From the NCBI RefSeq assembly GCF_014643375.1, contig NZ_BMJJ01000006.1:186001-250000 (forward strand): DNA of 64,000 nt, written 5' to 3'. The notes under the pieces are model-generated. The model did no database searches. It was not told the origin of the DNA and was given only the letters and a program-made list of their open reading frames with translations. The stretch's first letter is position 1. Each line of letters starts with the position of its first letter. The translations under genes and the position numbers were made by a program. The DNA is from Aureimonas glaciei. GTDB lineage: Bacteria > Pseudomonadota > Alphaproteobacteria > Rhizobiales > Rhizobiaceae. Shown one piece after another: positions 18,446 to 26,699 of this stretch.

Positions 18446-19288
18446 ATGGTTGTCGAGCAGACCAAGGCTGTGGCGCAGACGAAGTCCGCGGAGCAGACCG
18501 GGCTCGCCGTCGCGCAGCCCCTTGTCGGCGTGGTGCATCTCAGGCCGTTGCCCGGCGCGCCGCGCTTCGACGGCGATACCGGCCGTCTCGTCGCGCAGGC
18601 CGTGTCCGACGCCGAGGCCCTGGCGGAGGGCGGCGTCGACGCCGTCATGATCGAGAATTTCGGCGACACCCCGTTCTTTTCCACCGTCGTGCCGCGCGAG
18701 ACGATCGCGTGGATGACCCGGGTCGGGATGGAGATCCGCGCCCGGATCGCGCTGCCGCTCGGGGTCTGCGTCCTGCGCAATGACGGGCGGGCTGCTTTGG
18801 CCATCGCGCACGCCATCGGGGCGAGCTTCATCCGCGTCTGCATCCTCGGCTCGCCGCGCGTCACCGATCAGGGGCTGATCGAGGGCGATGCCTGCAATCT
18901 CCTGCGCGACCGCGCCCGGCTCGGCGCCGAGGTCAGGATCTGGGCCGATGTCAACATCAAGGATTCCTATGCCCTGGCCCCCTCCTATTCGTTGGATCGC
19001 GATGCGGCGGACCTCGTCGCGCGCTCGCATGCCGACGCGCTGATCGTCACCGGCGCCGCGACGGGGCTTTCGATTCAGGACAGCCATCTCACCCTCCTGC
19101 ACGGCAAGGTCGGGGTGCCGGTCCTCGTCGGCAGCGGCGTGACCGAGCGGTCGGTCGGCGGCCTCGTCGGCCAGTGCGACGGCTTCATCGTCGGCACCGC
19201 GCTGAAGGACGGATCCGAGCCGGACGCCCGCATCAGCGCCGAAAAGACCCGCGCTTTGCGCAACGCGCGCGACGCCGTACTGGCCTGA
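18446..19288 (+). CDS. BtpA/SgcQ family TIM-barrel protein
   Basis: This 280-residue protein belongs to the BtpA/SgcQ family, a TIM-barrel group with no settled reaction; BtpA was named for a role in photosystem I accumulation in cyanobacteria, and SgcQ is a sugar-operon member. Typical blocks are GVVHLRPLPGAPRF, GVDAVMIENFGDTPF, IRVCILGSPRVTDQG, IWADVNIKDSYAL and VLVGSGVTERSV, the last resembling a phosphate-binding loop. The start MVVEQTK has GGGGAG before it; an ATG four codons earlier is possible. It is the first gene of the unusual 18.4-31.5 kb block. A role on a phosphorylated sugar-like intermediate is plausible but only inference. Confidence 0.85.
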   Translation: MVVEQTKAVAQTKSAEQTGLAVAQPLVGVVHLRPLPGAPRFDGDTGRLVAQAVSDAEALAEGGVDAVMIENFGDTPFFSTVVPRETIAWMTRVGMEIRARIALPLGVCVLRNDGRAALAIAHAIGASFIRVCILGSPRVTDQGLIEGDACNLLRDRARLGAEVRIWADVNIKDSYALAPSYSLDRDAADLVARSHADALIVTGAATGLSIQDSHLTLLHGKVGVPVLVGSGVTERSVGGLVGQCDGFIVGTALKDGSEPDARISAEKTRALRNARDAVLA

Positions 19289-19304
19289 GGCGGTTGCCCC
19301 GCGA

Positions 19305-19326
19305 GGCCGCCGGCGCCGGAGCGGCC
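19305..19326. terminator. Possible weak hairpin between convergent genes
   Basis: GGCCGC (19305-19310) and GCGGCC (19321-19326) flank a ten-base loop just past the BtpA-family stop and before the end of the convergent subtilase gene. The stem is short and has no T-run, so the terminator call is tentative. Confidence 0.3.
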
Positions 19327-19418
19327 CGCCGACTGTCGTCAGATCCAGGATGCGCCATCCCGGCCGAAGCCCGCCGGTCCGTCCAGGACGACGTCGTCGC
19401 CCGTCGGGCAACCCCCGA

Positions 19419-20795
19419 TCAGCCCCGCTCCCGCTGCGCCAAAGCGAGGGCAGCGCCGATGTCGATCAGGCCCCAGCCCGTGGCGATGTTCGGATAGGGC
19501 GGGCCGGAGCGCCCCCCTTGCGCCGAGATCCCGACGTCGATCCGCCGCGCCGTCTTCGCCAGGATCGCCTTCACATCGGCGCTGCCGAGATCCGGCCGCA
19601 CCTGTAGCAGGAGGGCGGTTGTAGCCGAGGTCTGGGCCGAGGCCGAGGAGGTGCCGCTGATCACCGCCCAACCATCATTCGGCAGGCCTCCATCGCCTTG
19701 CGGATAGGCGTGCTCGGCGAAATAACGGTCGATCGTCGAGCCGGGCGCAGTCGGCAGAGTGATGTAGACGCCGTTTGGCGCGGGGCCGACGAGGCCGCAA
19801 ATGTCCGGAACGGCCCGATCGGCGAAGAGGGCGCTGACATAGCCGCTGGCATAGTCCGAAGCCTGGTACAGCCCATTGGCGTCGACATAGGCGCCGCCCG
19901 CCGCCAGCCCCGCGGGGACCTGCGGCGGGAAGATGATTTTCTGGTTGCCCGCCGCAAAGACCGCGACGATCCCGTCCTCGACGGCGGACGTGATCGCGGC
20001 ATAGACGGCCTTGTCATAGGGCGTCATGTCCGGCCCGGTGACGAGGTGGCCCCAGGCGTTCTGGATGATCTGCGGCCGCGGGGTCATGGCCACTGCAGCC
20101 TTGAAGGCGGCGAGCGAGAGATCGTCGGTGGTCTTGATCACGCGGAGCCTCGCGGCAGGCGCGATCGAGAGGATCGAGCCTGCGACCATCGTGCCGTGAC
20201 CCAGCGTGTCGATGTCGGGGCCGTGAATGCCCGGTCCCAGCATGAGCTCGATCTGCGCCTGGCGCTCCGTGAAGAAGGGATGGCTGACGTCGCAGCCTGA
20301 ATCGACCACGGCGATGGTGATGCCGTCGCCATCATGGCCGGAGAGCGACGCCACGGTGCCGTTCAGGGCGGTGAGGATGTCGACCGGTGCGCGCAGGCAG
20401 AAGAACGGCGTCGGCGGGGGAAGGGGCGTTGCACCGTGCAGCGCGGTGCGCGGCACCGGGGCGAGGCCGGCAAGGACGCTCGAACCCTCGGGCACGACGA
20501 GGTCTCGTGCGCTCTGCCCGCGACCGAGGCCGGCTTGCCGCGACCAGCCCGGCGGCGCCTGCACGGTGAGCGAGAAGGGATTTGCCGCCAGGACGGTCAG
20601 GCCCATCGCGGCGACCTCCTCGTGGAGTTGCCGCGTCAGAGCCTCCGGCGCGCGGAAGGGTTCCAGCCCGGCACGCGGGTCGGCATCCCCGTCGAAGAGG
20701 CTGCTCCCGTCCGCCCGGCGATGCGTCGCCTCGAAGACGACGGCCTTGTCCGGCTGTTCGGCCGAAGGTGCCGTGGCAGGTTGCTGGCGCTCCAT
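19419..20795 (-). CDS. S8 subtilisin-like serine peptidase without signal peptide
   Basis: This 458-residue protein has a full subtilase catalytic triad: Asp165 in AVVDSGCDVSHP, His200 in LGHGTMVAGS and Ser383 in SGTSSASAQTS, with the oxyanion Asn in AAGN (284). Residues 1-150 form a proline- and alanine-rich N-terminal part that may act as a prodomain. No signal peptide is visible, so it may act in the cytoplasm or leave by another route. The start MERQQPAT has a GGGAG site; an earlier ATG is less likely. It is the last gene of the minus-strand unit with the beta-RFAP synthase homologue (85-base gap), suggesting a processing or maturation role there. That is inference. Confidence 0.88.
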   Translation of the reverse strand: MERQQPATAPSAEQPDKAVVFEATHRRADGSSLFDGDADPRAGLEPFRAPEALTRQLHEEVAAMGLTVLAANPFSLTVQAPPGWSRQAGLGRGQSARDLVVPEGSSVLAGLAPVPRTALHGATPLPPPTPFFCLRAPVDILTALNGTVASLSGHDGDGITIAVVDSGCDVSHPFFTERQAQIELMLGPGIHGPDIDTLGHGTMVAGSILSIAPAARLRVIKTTDDLSLAAFKAAVAMTPRPQIIQNAWGHLVTGPDMTPYDKAVYAAITSAVEDGIVAVFAAGNQKIIFPPQVPAGLAAGGAYVDANGLYQASDYASGYVSALFADRAVPDICGLVGPAPNGVYITLPTAPGSTIDRYFAEHAYPQGDGGLPNDGWAVISGTSSASAQTSATTALLLQVRPDLGSADVKAILAKTARRIDVGISAQGGRSGPPYPNIATGWGLIDIGAALALAQRERG

Positions 20796-20880
20796 CGCGC
20801 TTCTCCCTTCCTTCGCCGGCGGTGGCATGGGAATTGTCCCAGCGCCTCGGCTCCCTCCTGCGGGCGGCGCACGGAGGCGC

Positions 20881-21897
20881 TCACGCCTCGCTGAGCGTGT
20901 GGACGTCGACCGTCGCCGGCCGGTTGGCGACGCGGGTGAACCAGTAGCGCCGGACGATGCCGCGACCGATCAGGCCATCAAGCCAGGCGGTCGCGCGGCC
21001 GGGGTCCTGCGTCACCGAAAAGCAGACCGGCCCCATGCTGCTCATGCCGATGGCGTCGATGCCGTTGTCGCGGGCATGGGCGACGACGTGCTGGAGCCTG
21101 TCGTTCTGCAGCTCGATCTGCCGCCGTTTGAAATGGCTCTCGAAGGTGATCGCGTTCAGCGCGTTGCAGAAGGCGCCGTAGTCCTGTTCGGCGACGGCGG
21201 GCGCCAGGCGCATCAGCACCATGTGGGCGGTGCGGTGCGACTCCTCGGCCGGGATCGGCAGCGTGTCGCGAAAGAAGTCGAGTTCGGCCTGGCCGTGGAT
21301 GTGCTCGCCGTCCGGCAGGATCATCAGGAGCGGCCAGTCCGGGAAGGGTTTGGCGATCAGGATCGGCGGACGACGACCGGGACCGGCATAGCGGCTGGGC
21401 AGGAGATAAGCGTTCGGCGCCTGCGCAAAGCCGGGCGGCGTGGCGTGGCCGCCGTCGACCAGGAAGCCCCCGGTGTCGATGAGATTGACGGTGCCCCCCG
21501 AGGTCCCGGCGCGGCCGGCGACTTCGGCGAGACGGTCGGTCGGCGTCGCCATGCCGTGGACCGCCGCATAGGCCTTGCCGACGGAGAGAAGCGTGTTGGT
21601 CTTGGAGCCGAAGCCGGAATGGGTCGGAATCGGCCTCTCCACCCGCACGCGCACCGCGCCGCCGCCCAGCGCCGCTCTCAGCTTCATCAGATAGGCGAGG
21701 ATGATATCGCGATACTCGCCGAGCCCCGGGCCGTCCTCGACGGCCATCTCGGCGGAAGGCTCCACCCGGCAGACGAAGCAGGGATTCTCGACGACCATCG
21801 AGGCCATGCCGTTCTTGCGGCCGCTGCCGCCGGTGAGATCGATCAGTGTGAAGCTGAGGCGGCAGGGCGACGAGACGGTGGCGACAGGCTGGGGCAT
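20881..21897 (-). CDS. Beta-RFAP synthase family GHMP protein (C-glycoside synthase-like)
   Basis: This 338-residue GHMP-superfamily protein resembles beta-ribofuranosylaminobenzene 5-prime-phosphate synthase, which joins PRPP to an aromatic acid with loss of CO2, forming a C-glycosidic bond in methanopterin synthesis. Blocks seen are PCRLSFTLIDLTGGSGRKNG, the GHMP loop PTHSGFGSKTNTLL (about 91-104), AGTSGGTVNLIDTGGFLVDG and GMSSMGPVCFSV near the end. Relatives ForT and PyfQ make the C-nucleoside bond of formycin and pyrazofurin. No methanopterin genes are nearby, whereas purine-pathway homologues are, so a C-nucleoside-type role is favoured. It follows the PaaK-like ligase by 32 bases and is likely in the same operon. 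Confidence 0.85.
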   Translation of the reverse strand: MPQPVATVSSPCRLSFTLIDLTGGSGRKNGMASMVVENPCFVCRVEPSAEMAVEDGPGLGEYRDIILAYLMKLRAALGGGAVRVRVERPIPTHSGFGSKTNTLLSVGKAYAAVHGMATPTDRLAEVAGRAGTSGGTVNLIDTGGFLVDGGHATPPGFAQAPNAYLLPSRYAGPGRRPPILIAKPFPDWPLLMILPDGEHIHGQAELDFFRDTLPIPAEESHRTAHMVLMRLAPAVAEQDYGAFCNALNAITFESHFKRRQIELQNDRLQHVVAHARDNGIDAIGMSSMGPVCFSVTQDPGRATAWLDGLIGRGIVRRYWFTRVANRPATVDVHTLSEA

Positions 21898-21929
21898 CCC
21901 TAAGCTTCCCTCGGCTGGCGGCGTCGCCG

Positions 21930-23414
21930 CTAGATCTTGATGACGATCGGCTCCTTCAGGCCCTCAGGCGGCAGGAAATCGAATTTGAGTTCCAGTTCGC
22001 CGGCGTCCATCGCCGCTGCCAGGACGGTGCCCTCGACCGCGCGCAGCTGGGCGGTGAGCCGTTTCACCAGTTCCTCGACCCGCGGCCGAAAACAGTGCGG
22101 CGCGTAGCGGAGCTCCAGGGCGATCCGGAGGAGGGGCGTCTCGCCCGCCGGCTCGTCGTAGCGAACGGCCATGGTCGGCAGCGAGCCGATGCTGCGGTCG
22201 AGCGCGCAGCGCACATTGGAGAACCAGTCGTAGAGGCGGATATCGGGGATCGGCGAGAGGATCTCGTTCAGCACCGCCGAGAACACCAAGTACTCCCGCC
22301 TTCCCCCGCGCTCCCTGGCGATCACGTTCCTCTGCTTGCCGAGAAAGCGGAAGGTGAGATGCGGCGTGTCGTCCCGCCGCGTGCGCCAGACAAGGTCGCC
22401 GGTGTCGTAGCGGATGAGCGGATGCATCTGCACCCAGGGCGCCATACCGGTTAGGCACAGCCGGCCGGGCCCTTCCTCCACCGACCGACCATGGTCGTTG
22501 ACCACTTCGCCAAAGATTTGCGCATCCAGCACGAACTCGTCGGACAGGCCGAGGCGGGACGCGCCGCCGATCAGCTCGGTGAGGGTGAAGCGGTCATTGA
22601 TGAGCGTGCCCCAGGACTCCGCCAGGAAGTCCAGCCAGTGCCGGGCGACGAAATTGCCGGTGATGTTGACCGCCTGCAGCTGGAAGCTGCGGGGGTCGAT
22701 GCCCTGTTCCAGGAGGTAGCTGGTGAAGAAGAGGATGTGGTGCTCGAGGCCGGCGAGGATCTTGATCCGCGAGGCGTGTCCGGGAATGCGGTAGGTGCGC
22801 TGGAGCACCCGCACCGCGTCGCGGATCAGCGTGTCGTCGGTGACGCCGCCGTGAAATCCCTTGCCGAAGCCGGGGATCGGTACCGGCATGCCGTGGTTCA
22901 CATTGGGAAAGGACAGCGACAGCGGCAGCGTGCCGATGCGCTGGCGCAGCGGCTGGAACAAAGCGGTGAAATAGGCGCCGATGAATGCCACCTCGGCATA
23001 GGACTTGTGGATCTCGATCGGCATGCCGGTGGTGCCGGAGCTGTGGCAGATCTGGCGCAGCTCCAGCCGGTCGGACACGATCTCCTCGGCATGGGCCACG
23101 GCGATCCGGCGATCGATCACCGGCAGGCCGGACAGATCGATCGGCGTTCCCGGTTCCGGCAGGGCCAAGGACTGGTAGATGTCGCGATCGCGATAGAAGG
23201 CGCAGTTCTCGCGGGCCTGCCGGAGCGTGTACTGCATCAGCCAGGCCTGGACGACATGGGTGGCCGCGGCCTTGAGCGGATGCGATCCGCTCAGCCGCTC
23301 GACCAGGCCGGCCAGCCCCGCGGCCGTCGGCGCTTCCACCGCCTCGAGCCTCTCGGCGAGCTCCGCGGCGAATTCCGGTTCCGCGGCGGGGCGACGGAGG
23401 GATAGGGACGCCAA
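21930..23414 (-). CDS. PaaK-like adenylate-forming ligase
   Basis: This protein of about 494 residues is related to phenylacetate-CoA ligase (PaaK) and coenzyme F390 synthetase-like AMP-forming enzymes. The ATP loop is CHSSGTTGMPIEIHKS, and the adenylate-binding part includes RYDTGDLVWRTR; a C-terminal small domain follows. It would activate a carboxylate as acyl-AMP for transfer to CoA, an amine or a carrier. The start is TTG, with GAGGAG six bases upstream; no nearby ATG is available and the in-frame upstream region looks non-coding. It lies just upstream of the beta-RFAP synthase homologue and downstream of the acidic small protein. It may activate an aromatic acid or install an amide in the pathway; this is inference. 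Confidence 0.83.
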   Translation of the reverse strand: MASLSLRRPAAEPEFAAELAERLEAVEAPTAAGLAGLVERLSGSHPLKAAATHVVQAWLMQYTLRQARENCAFYRDRDIYQSLALPEPGTPIDLSGLPVIDRRIAVAHAEEIVSDRLELRQICHSSGTTGMPIEIHKSYAEVAFIGAYFTALFQPLRQRIGTLPLSLSFPNVNHGMPVPIPGFGKGFHGGVTDDTLIRDAVRVLQRTYRIPGHASRIKILAGLEHHILFFTSYLLEQGIDPRSFQLQAVNITGNFVARHWLDFLAESWGTLINDRFTLTELIGGASRLGLSDEFVLDAQIFGEVVNDHGRSVEEGPGRLCLTGMAPWVQMHPLIRYDTGDLVWRTRRDDTPHLTFRFLGKQRNVIARERGGRREYLVFSAVLNEILSPIPDIRLYDWFSNVRCALDRSIGSLPTMAVRYDEPAGETPLLRIALELRYAPHCFRPRVEELVKRLTAQLRAVEGTVLAAAMDAGELELKFDFLPPEGLKEPIVIKI

Positions 23415-23798
23415 GGGCAGCTCCTCGATTCCTCGAAGGTGAAACGATGATTCCGACGGGAAAGCAACGGGTTGTGCTGGTCTCTTGACTGAAATGAGAA
23501 GGGCGCAAAGGCCAGGACCGTCGGCGCGGCGACTGCCGAAGCTAAACCAGGCGGACAGCATAGGCGGACAGCATCTGCCGACCCGTTCATGCGCCCAGGG
23601 CCGGCGAGGGAGCGCGGTCCGAGGGCATACCCAAGGCCGCTCCCTCGGGGACTCCCCCGGCGGGACCCCCACAGCAGGGGCTCACTCAGGTCGATGCGGC
23701 CACCGCGGCCCGGGCTATGCCCGTGGCAATGAATCGCCCGCTCACGCGCGCGACGCCGTCATGGTGACGCCGGCGTCTGAGCCGCTTCGGGCCTTGGT
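23415..23798. other. Intergenic stretch with long inverted repeat
   Basis: This 384-base gap lies between the acidic small-protein gene and the PaaK-like gene. I see no supported gene. GAGGGAGC (23606-23613) and GCTCCCTC (23639-23646) can form an eight-base stem with a 25-base arm between, which might attenuate transcription into the ligase gene. Open frames crossing the gap on both strands look like shadows. Confidence 0.4.
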
Positions 23799-24083
23799 TC
23801 AGGCCTTGGCCGACGCTGCTTCCGCGACGTTTTCCGCGGCGCTTTCGGCCGCGCTCTCGGCGGCATTCTCCGCCGCGGCTTCCGATGCGGCCTCGGCGCC
23901 GAGCTCGGCAACGGCCTCGGCGGAGACCTCGCTCGCCGCTTCGCTGGCCGCCTCGAGCGAGGATTCCGCCGACGTTTCCGCGGCGATCTCGGAGGTCAGG
24001 CTGGCGGCGATCTTCATCGCCTCGCCTTCCTCGACGCTGTTCTTCGTCAGAGTGTCAGATACCCATCGAACCAGGTCTTCCAA
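23799..24083 (-). CDS. Small acidic Ala/Glu/Ser-rich repeat protein
   Basis: This predicted 94-residue protein is of no family I recognise. After an ordinary N-terminal 30 residues (MEDLVRWVSDTLTKN...) the chain becomes almost only Ala, Glu and Ser, with Glu every four residues (EAASEAASE, AAENAAESAAESAAEN), ending in EAASAKA. It has about 19 Glu and 3 Asp against 4 basic residues and should form one long acidic helix. The start is TTG directly after a near-perfect AGGAGG site (spacing five bases), strong support that it is translated. It heads the minus-strand group that continues with the ligase, the C-glycoside synthase homologue and the subtilase. A carrier or scaffold protein is one possible role; nothing in the sequence proves it. 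Confidence 0.6.
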   Translation of the reverse strand: MEDLVRWVSDTLTKNSVEEGEAMKIAASLTSEIAAETSAESSLEAASEAASEVSAEAVAELGAEAASEAAAENAAESAAESAAENVAEAASAKA

Positions 24084-24367
24084 GGCAACCTCCTCATGGA
24101 TCGCGAAAGGATGAAATGAGGGTAGCAAACCCTGTAAAAAAATCAACTGGAGATAGTGATTGGATAGAGAAAAAACCTTAGCGTGCATGCTAGGCTTTCA
24201 GCGCGGGCGCCGCTCTCGAAACCGGGAGCGAGCGGCTAGGGCGATCCCCGGCACGGATCGTCCTTCGCCCGCCCATGCCAGGATGCAGAGGGCGCAACGC
24301 AGACGTGCCGGTCGCTTCAACGCCCAAAATTTCAGTGCTCTCCTACCCGGTCGATCGGAGGACGACG
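24084..24367. promoter_or_regulatory. AT-rich divergent promoter region
   Basis: This gap lies between the divergent acidic small-protein gene and the NMT1-like gene and is clearly more AT-rich than its surroundings (about 24110-24190). On the minus strand TTGATT and TACCCT, 16 bases apart, are a plausible minus 35/minus 10 pair about 30 bases before the AGGAGG site. A near-palindrome TAGCGTGCATGCTA lies at 24179-24192 and may be an operator. The plus-strand promoter cannot be fixed. Confidence 0.45.
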
Positions 24368-25282
24368 ATGTTGCAGCATGTGCGAAGCGAGGGTCTCGGC
24401 GTGTCCACGCAGTTTGCGTTGCCGATGCTGGTGGCCCGCGACGAAGGGCTCTACGCGGACGAGGGGCTCGACGTGACCTTTCATGAAAACAGGCAGACGC
24501 AGGCTTTGCCCGACACGGTCACGGATCCCGGGCAGGTCAACGCCATCCGGACGCATGTGCCGTTCGAGGAGGGCGATGTGAACATCTACCGCGCCTGCGA
24601 ATGGGGGCAGATCCGACGCGCCCATGACAGCCGGCGGGGCGGCAAGATCATCGGCAAGCGTTCGTGCATCGCCGTGATGGCGCTGGTCTCGGCGCCGGGC
24701 TCGAAATACACCCACCCGCAGACGTTGCGCGACGCGCCGATCTCGGTCAGCTTTCACAACGGCAACCACTACGCGACCCTGCAGATGCTGACCGGCTTCA
24801 TCGAGCGCTCGGAGATCAACGTCGTCGGGCAGCACCACAAGACGGGCCTCGAGGCCGTGCGCAGCGGCCAGGTGGCGGCGATCGCGCTGACCGAGCCCTG
24901 GCTGACCGTGGCCGAGAAACAGGGTTTCCAGAAGATCATCGAGACCCATTATGCCGGCTCGGAGATCGCCGGTCCCGAGGTCGATGCCGAGACCTATGCG
25001 GCCCTCCGCCGGGCCGAGATCCGGGCCATCCGGATGATCAACGCGGACAAGAAGCGCTATCTCCACTACCTCATCGACTCGCTGCCGGAAGGGGTGCGCG
25101 AGACGATCACGCCCGACGACTTCCACCTGCCGCGTCTTCGCTTCGTCGAACCGGAGCCCTACAGCCGCGAGGAGTTCGAGCGCACCTATGCCTGGATGCG
25201 CAGTTGGGATCTGATCGCCGGCGACATCGACTATGCCAGCATCGTCGACAACCGCCTTCGCGAGGACAGCACGGCGGCCTGA
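24368..25282 (+). CDS. NMT1/THI5-like periplasmic-binding-fold protein lacking a signal peptide
   Basis: This 304-residue protein resembles the NMT1/THI5-like branch of substrate-binding proteins: LPMLVARDEGLYADEGLDV, then TLQMLTGFIERSEINVVG and a domain crossover with RSGQVAAIALTEPW. The start MLQHVRSEG is fixed by an excellent GGAGGAC site. From that start there is no hydrophobic leader and no lipobox, and no ABC permease or ATPase gene is nearby. It is therefore more likely a cytoplasmic protein than a transport receptor. Yeast THI5 is a precedent: the same fold acts as an enzyme in pyrimidine synthesis. The enzyme idea here is inference; an orphan receptor with an unusual export route is the alternative. 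Confidence 0.75.
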   Translation: MLQHVRSEGLGVSTQFALPMLVARDEGLYADEGLDVTFHENRQTQALPDTVTDPGQVNAIRTHVPFEEGDVNIYRACEWGQIRRAHDSRRGGKIIGKRSCIAVMALVSAPGSKYTHPQTLRDAPISVSFHNGNHYATLQMLTGFIERSEINVVGQHHKTGLEAVRSGQVAAIALTEPWLTVAEKQGFQKIIETHYAGSEIAGPEVDAETYAALRRAEIRAIRMINADKKRYLHYLIDSLPEGVRETITPDDFHLPRLRFVEPEPYSREEFERTYAWMRSWDLIAGDIDYASIVDNRLREDSTAA

Positions 25283-25291
25283 CCGGAAGCG

Positions 25292-25318
25292 GGGTCGGGG
25301 CACGCTGTGCCCCGACCC
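25292..25318. terminator. Bidirectional terminator hairpin between convergent genes
   Basis: GGGTCGGGGCAC (25292-25303) pairs perfectly with GTGCCCCGACCC (25307-25318) around a three-base loop. It starts ten bases after the stop of the NMT1-like gene and ends just before the stop of the convergent decarboxylase-like gene, so it can serve both. There is no long T-run. Confidence 0.8.
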
Positions 25319-25326
25319 TCGCAATC

Positions 25327-26590
25327 TCAGATCGGTTCGCACCGATCCAGGAGGTGGCGCCATTTGTCGTGGCTTCCCCCGTGCCGGGTCGCCAGCCTCG
25401 GTACGCCGTCGATGCCGACGACGACTTCCGCCGCCGGCGGGATGTTGAGGAACTCCATGTGCTGCGTGGCGCAATAGGCGCCGACGTCGAGGATCAGGAG
25501 ATGGTCGCCCGGGCCGACGCGCTCCGGCACGGCGTATTCGCCGGGAAGGACGTAGTCGTGGCGGAGAATGCCGCGCCCGCGGACGAGCGCCGACACGGTC
25601 TCTCCGGTCAGCGGGCGCATCGTTGCATCCAGGGACAGCACGTTGTGGTTGCGCTCCTTGTATTGCGCCGAGGGCATCAGCACCCGGCTGACCATTGGTC
25701 AGGACGCGGTTGGCGCCGGGGTGCCGGATGAGCTGGCGCTGCACCGACAGGAGCAGCACGCCGACGTCGCCGAGGAGGTCGCGGGCCGGCTCGAACCAGA
25801 AGGAGACGTCGGCCGGGATCTCGAAGCGATCGGCCAGTTCCCGCAATTTCCGGAAATAGTAGTCCCATCGAAAATGCTTGGCGTCGGTCGACAGCGTCTC
25901 GTAGGCGAAGCTGAACCCGCCGGCGAAGTTGATGGCCTTCGCGTGCGGGAAATAGGTCTTGAAGATCATGAACACCTGCTCGACGATGCTGAGCATGGTG
26001 TGCACCGAATTGCCGCTGCCGCAGTAGAGCTCGAAGCAGTTCAGCTCGCGTTCGTGCGCCTTCAGCAGTCCCGAGAAATCGTGGAGCTCGTTGTATTTCA
26101 GGCCCGGCTTGCCCGAACTCAGGCTGTCGAAGCGGACGTTGATCGGTGCATTCGGTGCCGCGGCGATGAGGTGCGCCACCTCGTCCATGCTCGACAGGAA
26201 GAGCGGCTCCCCGGTCCCGGCCCAGAACTCGATCTCGCCGTCGCTGATATGGCCGGTCGAGACGATGAACTTGTCGAAGCCGTGGCGCCGCAGCAGCTCG
26301 TATTCGCTGGGCAGCTGGATCAGGACGCCGACGTCCAGATCCTTGAAGGCGCTGACCACGTGCGGATTGGAATTGGGAAAGAACGGGACGTAGAATTCGA
26401 CCCGGTCGAGCAGCCCGGCCGCACGGGCCGCTTCCTGCATGCGCTCGACATTCTCGACGAGCCGGGTCTCGCTGTAGACGAAGGCTGGCGTCCCCACTTT
26501 GTCGGCAACGGCACGCAGCGTCTCGTCACTGATCCAGGTCGTCGGTGTCAACCGGGTGAACTCGGTGGATATGGCGGAGGCATCGTTCAT
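25327..26590 (-). pseudogene. Fold-III PLP-decarboxylase homologue (LysA/Orn-DC family), frameshifted, PLP lysine missing
   Basis: Read across one frameshift, this is a protein of about 420 residues of the diaminopimelate/ornithine decarboxylase family. Frame one covers residues 1-299; the C-terminus (SRVLMPSAQYKERNHNV to the stop at 25327) continues in another frame. The shift is at about 25690-25696, inside the near-palindrome TGACCAATGGTCA, where removing one base joins LTN to VSRVLMPS. Family parts include INFAGGFSF, the phosphate-site FEPAR (267-270) and C-terminal DVGAYCATQHMEFLN. However, the YAVKAN lysine that binds PLP is replaced: the region reads VPFFPNSN with Phe71 at the Lys position, and the HxGS region reads LYCGSGN. 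So it is unlikely to work as a normal PLP decarboxylase even if full length. A sequencing error could explain the shift. Confidence 0.75.
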
Positions 26591-26699
26591 GAGAATCTCC
26601 CATTTAAATCCGTGCGTTGCAAATGTCGGCCCGGTTGCGGCCCGGCCGGCTGCCCCTTCCTGACGACCGCCGCGACGGTCGCCGAAATCGCTCCCTGCC

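Noticed and set aside
18446-19288. Evidence for photosynthesis from a BtpA homologue
   Set aside because: The family is widespread in non-phototrophs, and no photosynthesis genes are present.
20881-21897. Methanopterin synthesis role for the beta-RFAP synthase homologue
   Set aside because: None of the tetrahydromethanopterin genes of methylotrophs (fae, mch, mtdB, fhc) are in the window, whereas purine-type genes are.
23485-24114. Plus-strand frame across the Ala/Glu/Ser repeat gene
   Set aside because: The minus-strand frame has an AGGAGG site at good distance and acidic helical periodicity; the plus-strand frame has neither.
25327-26590. Housekeeping diaminopimelate decarboxylase lysA
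   Set aside because: The PLP lysine is missing and there are no lysine pathway genes nearby.
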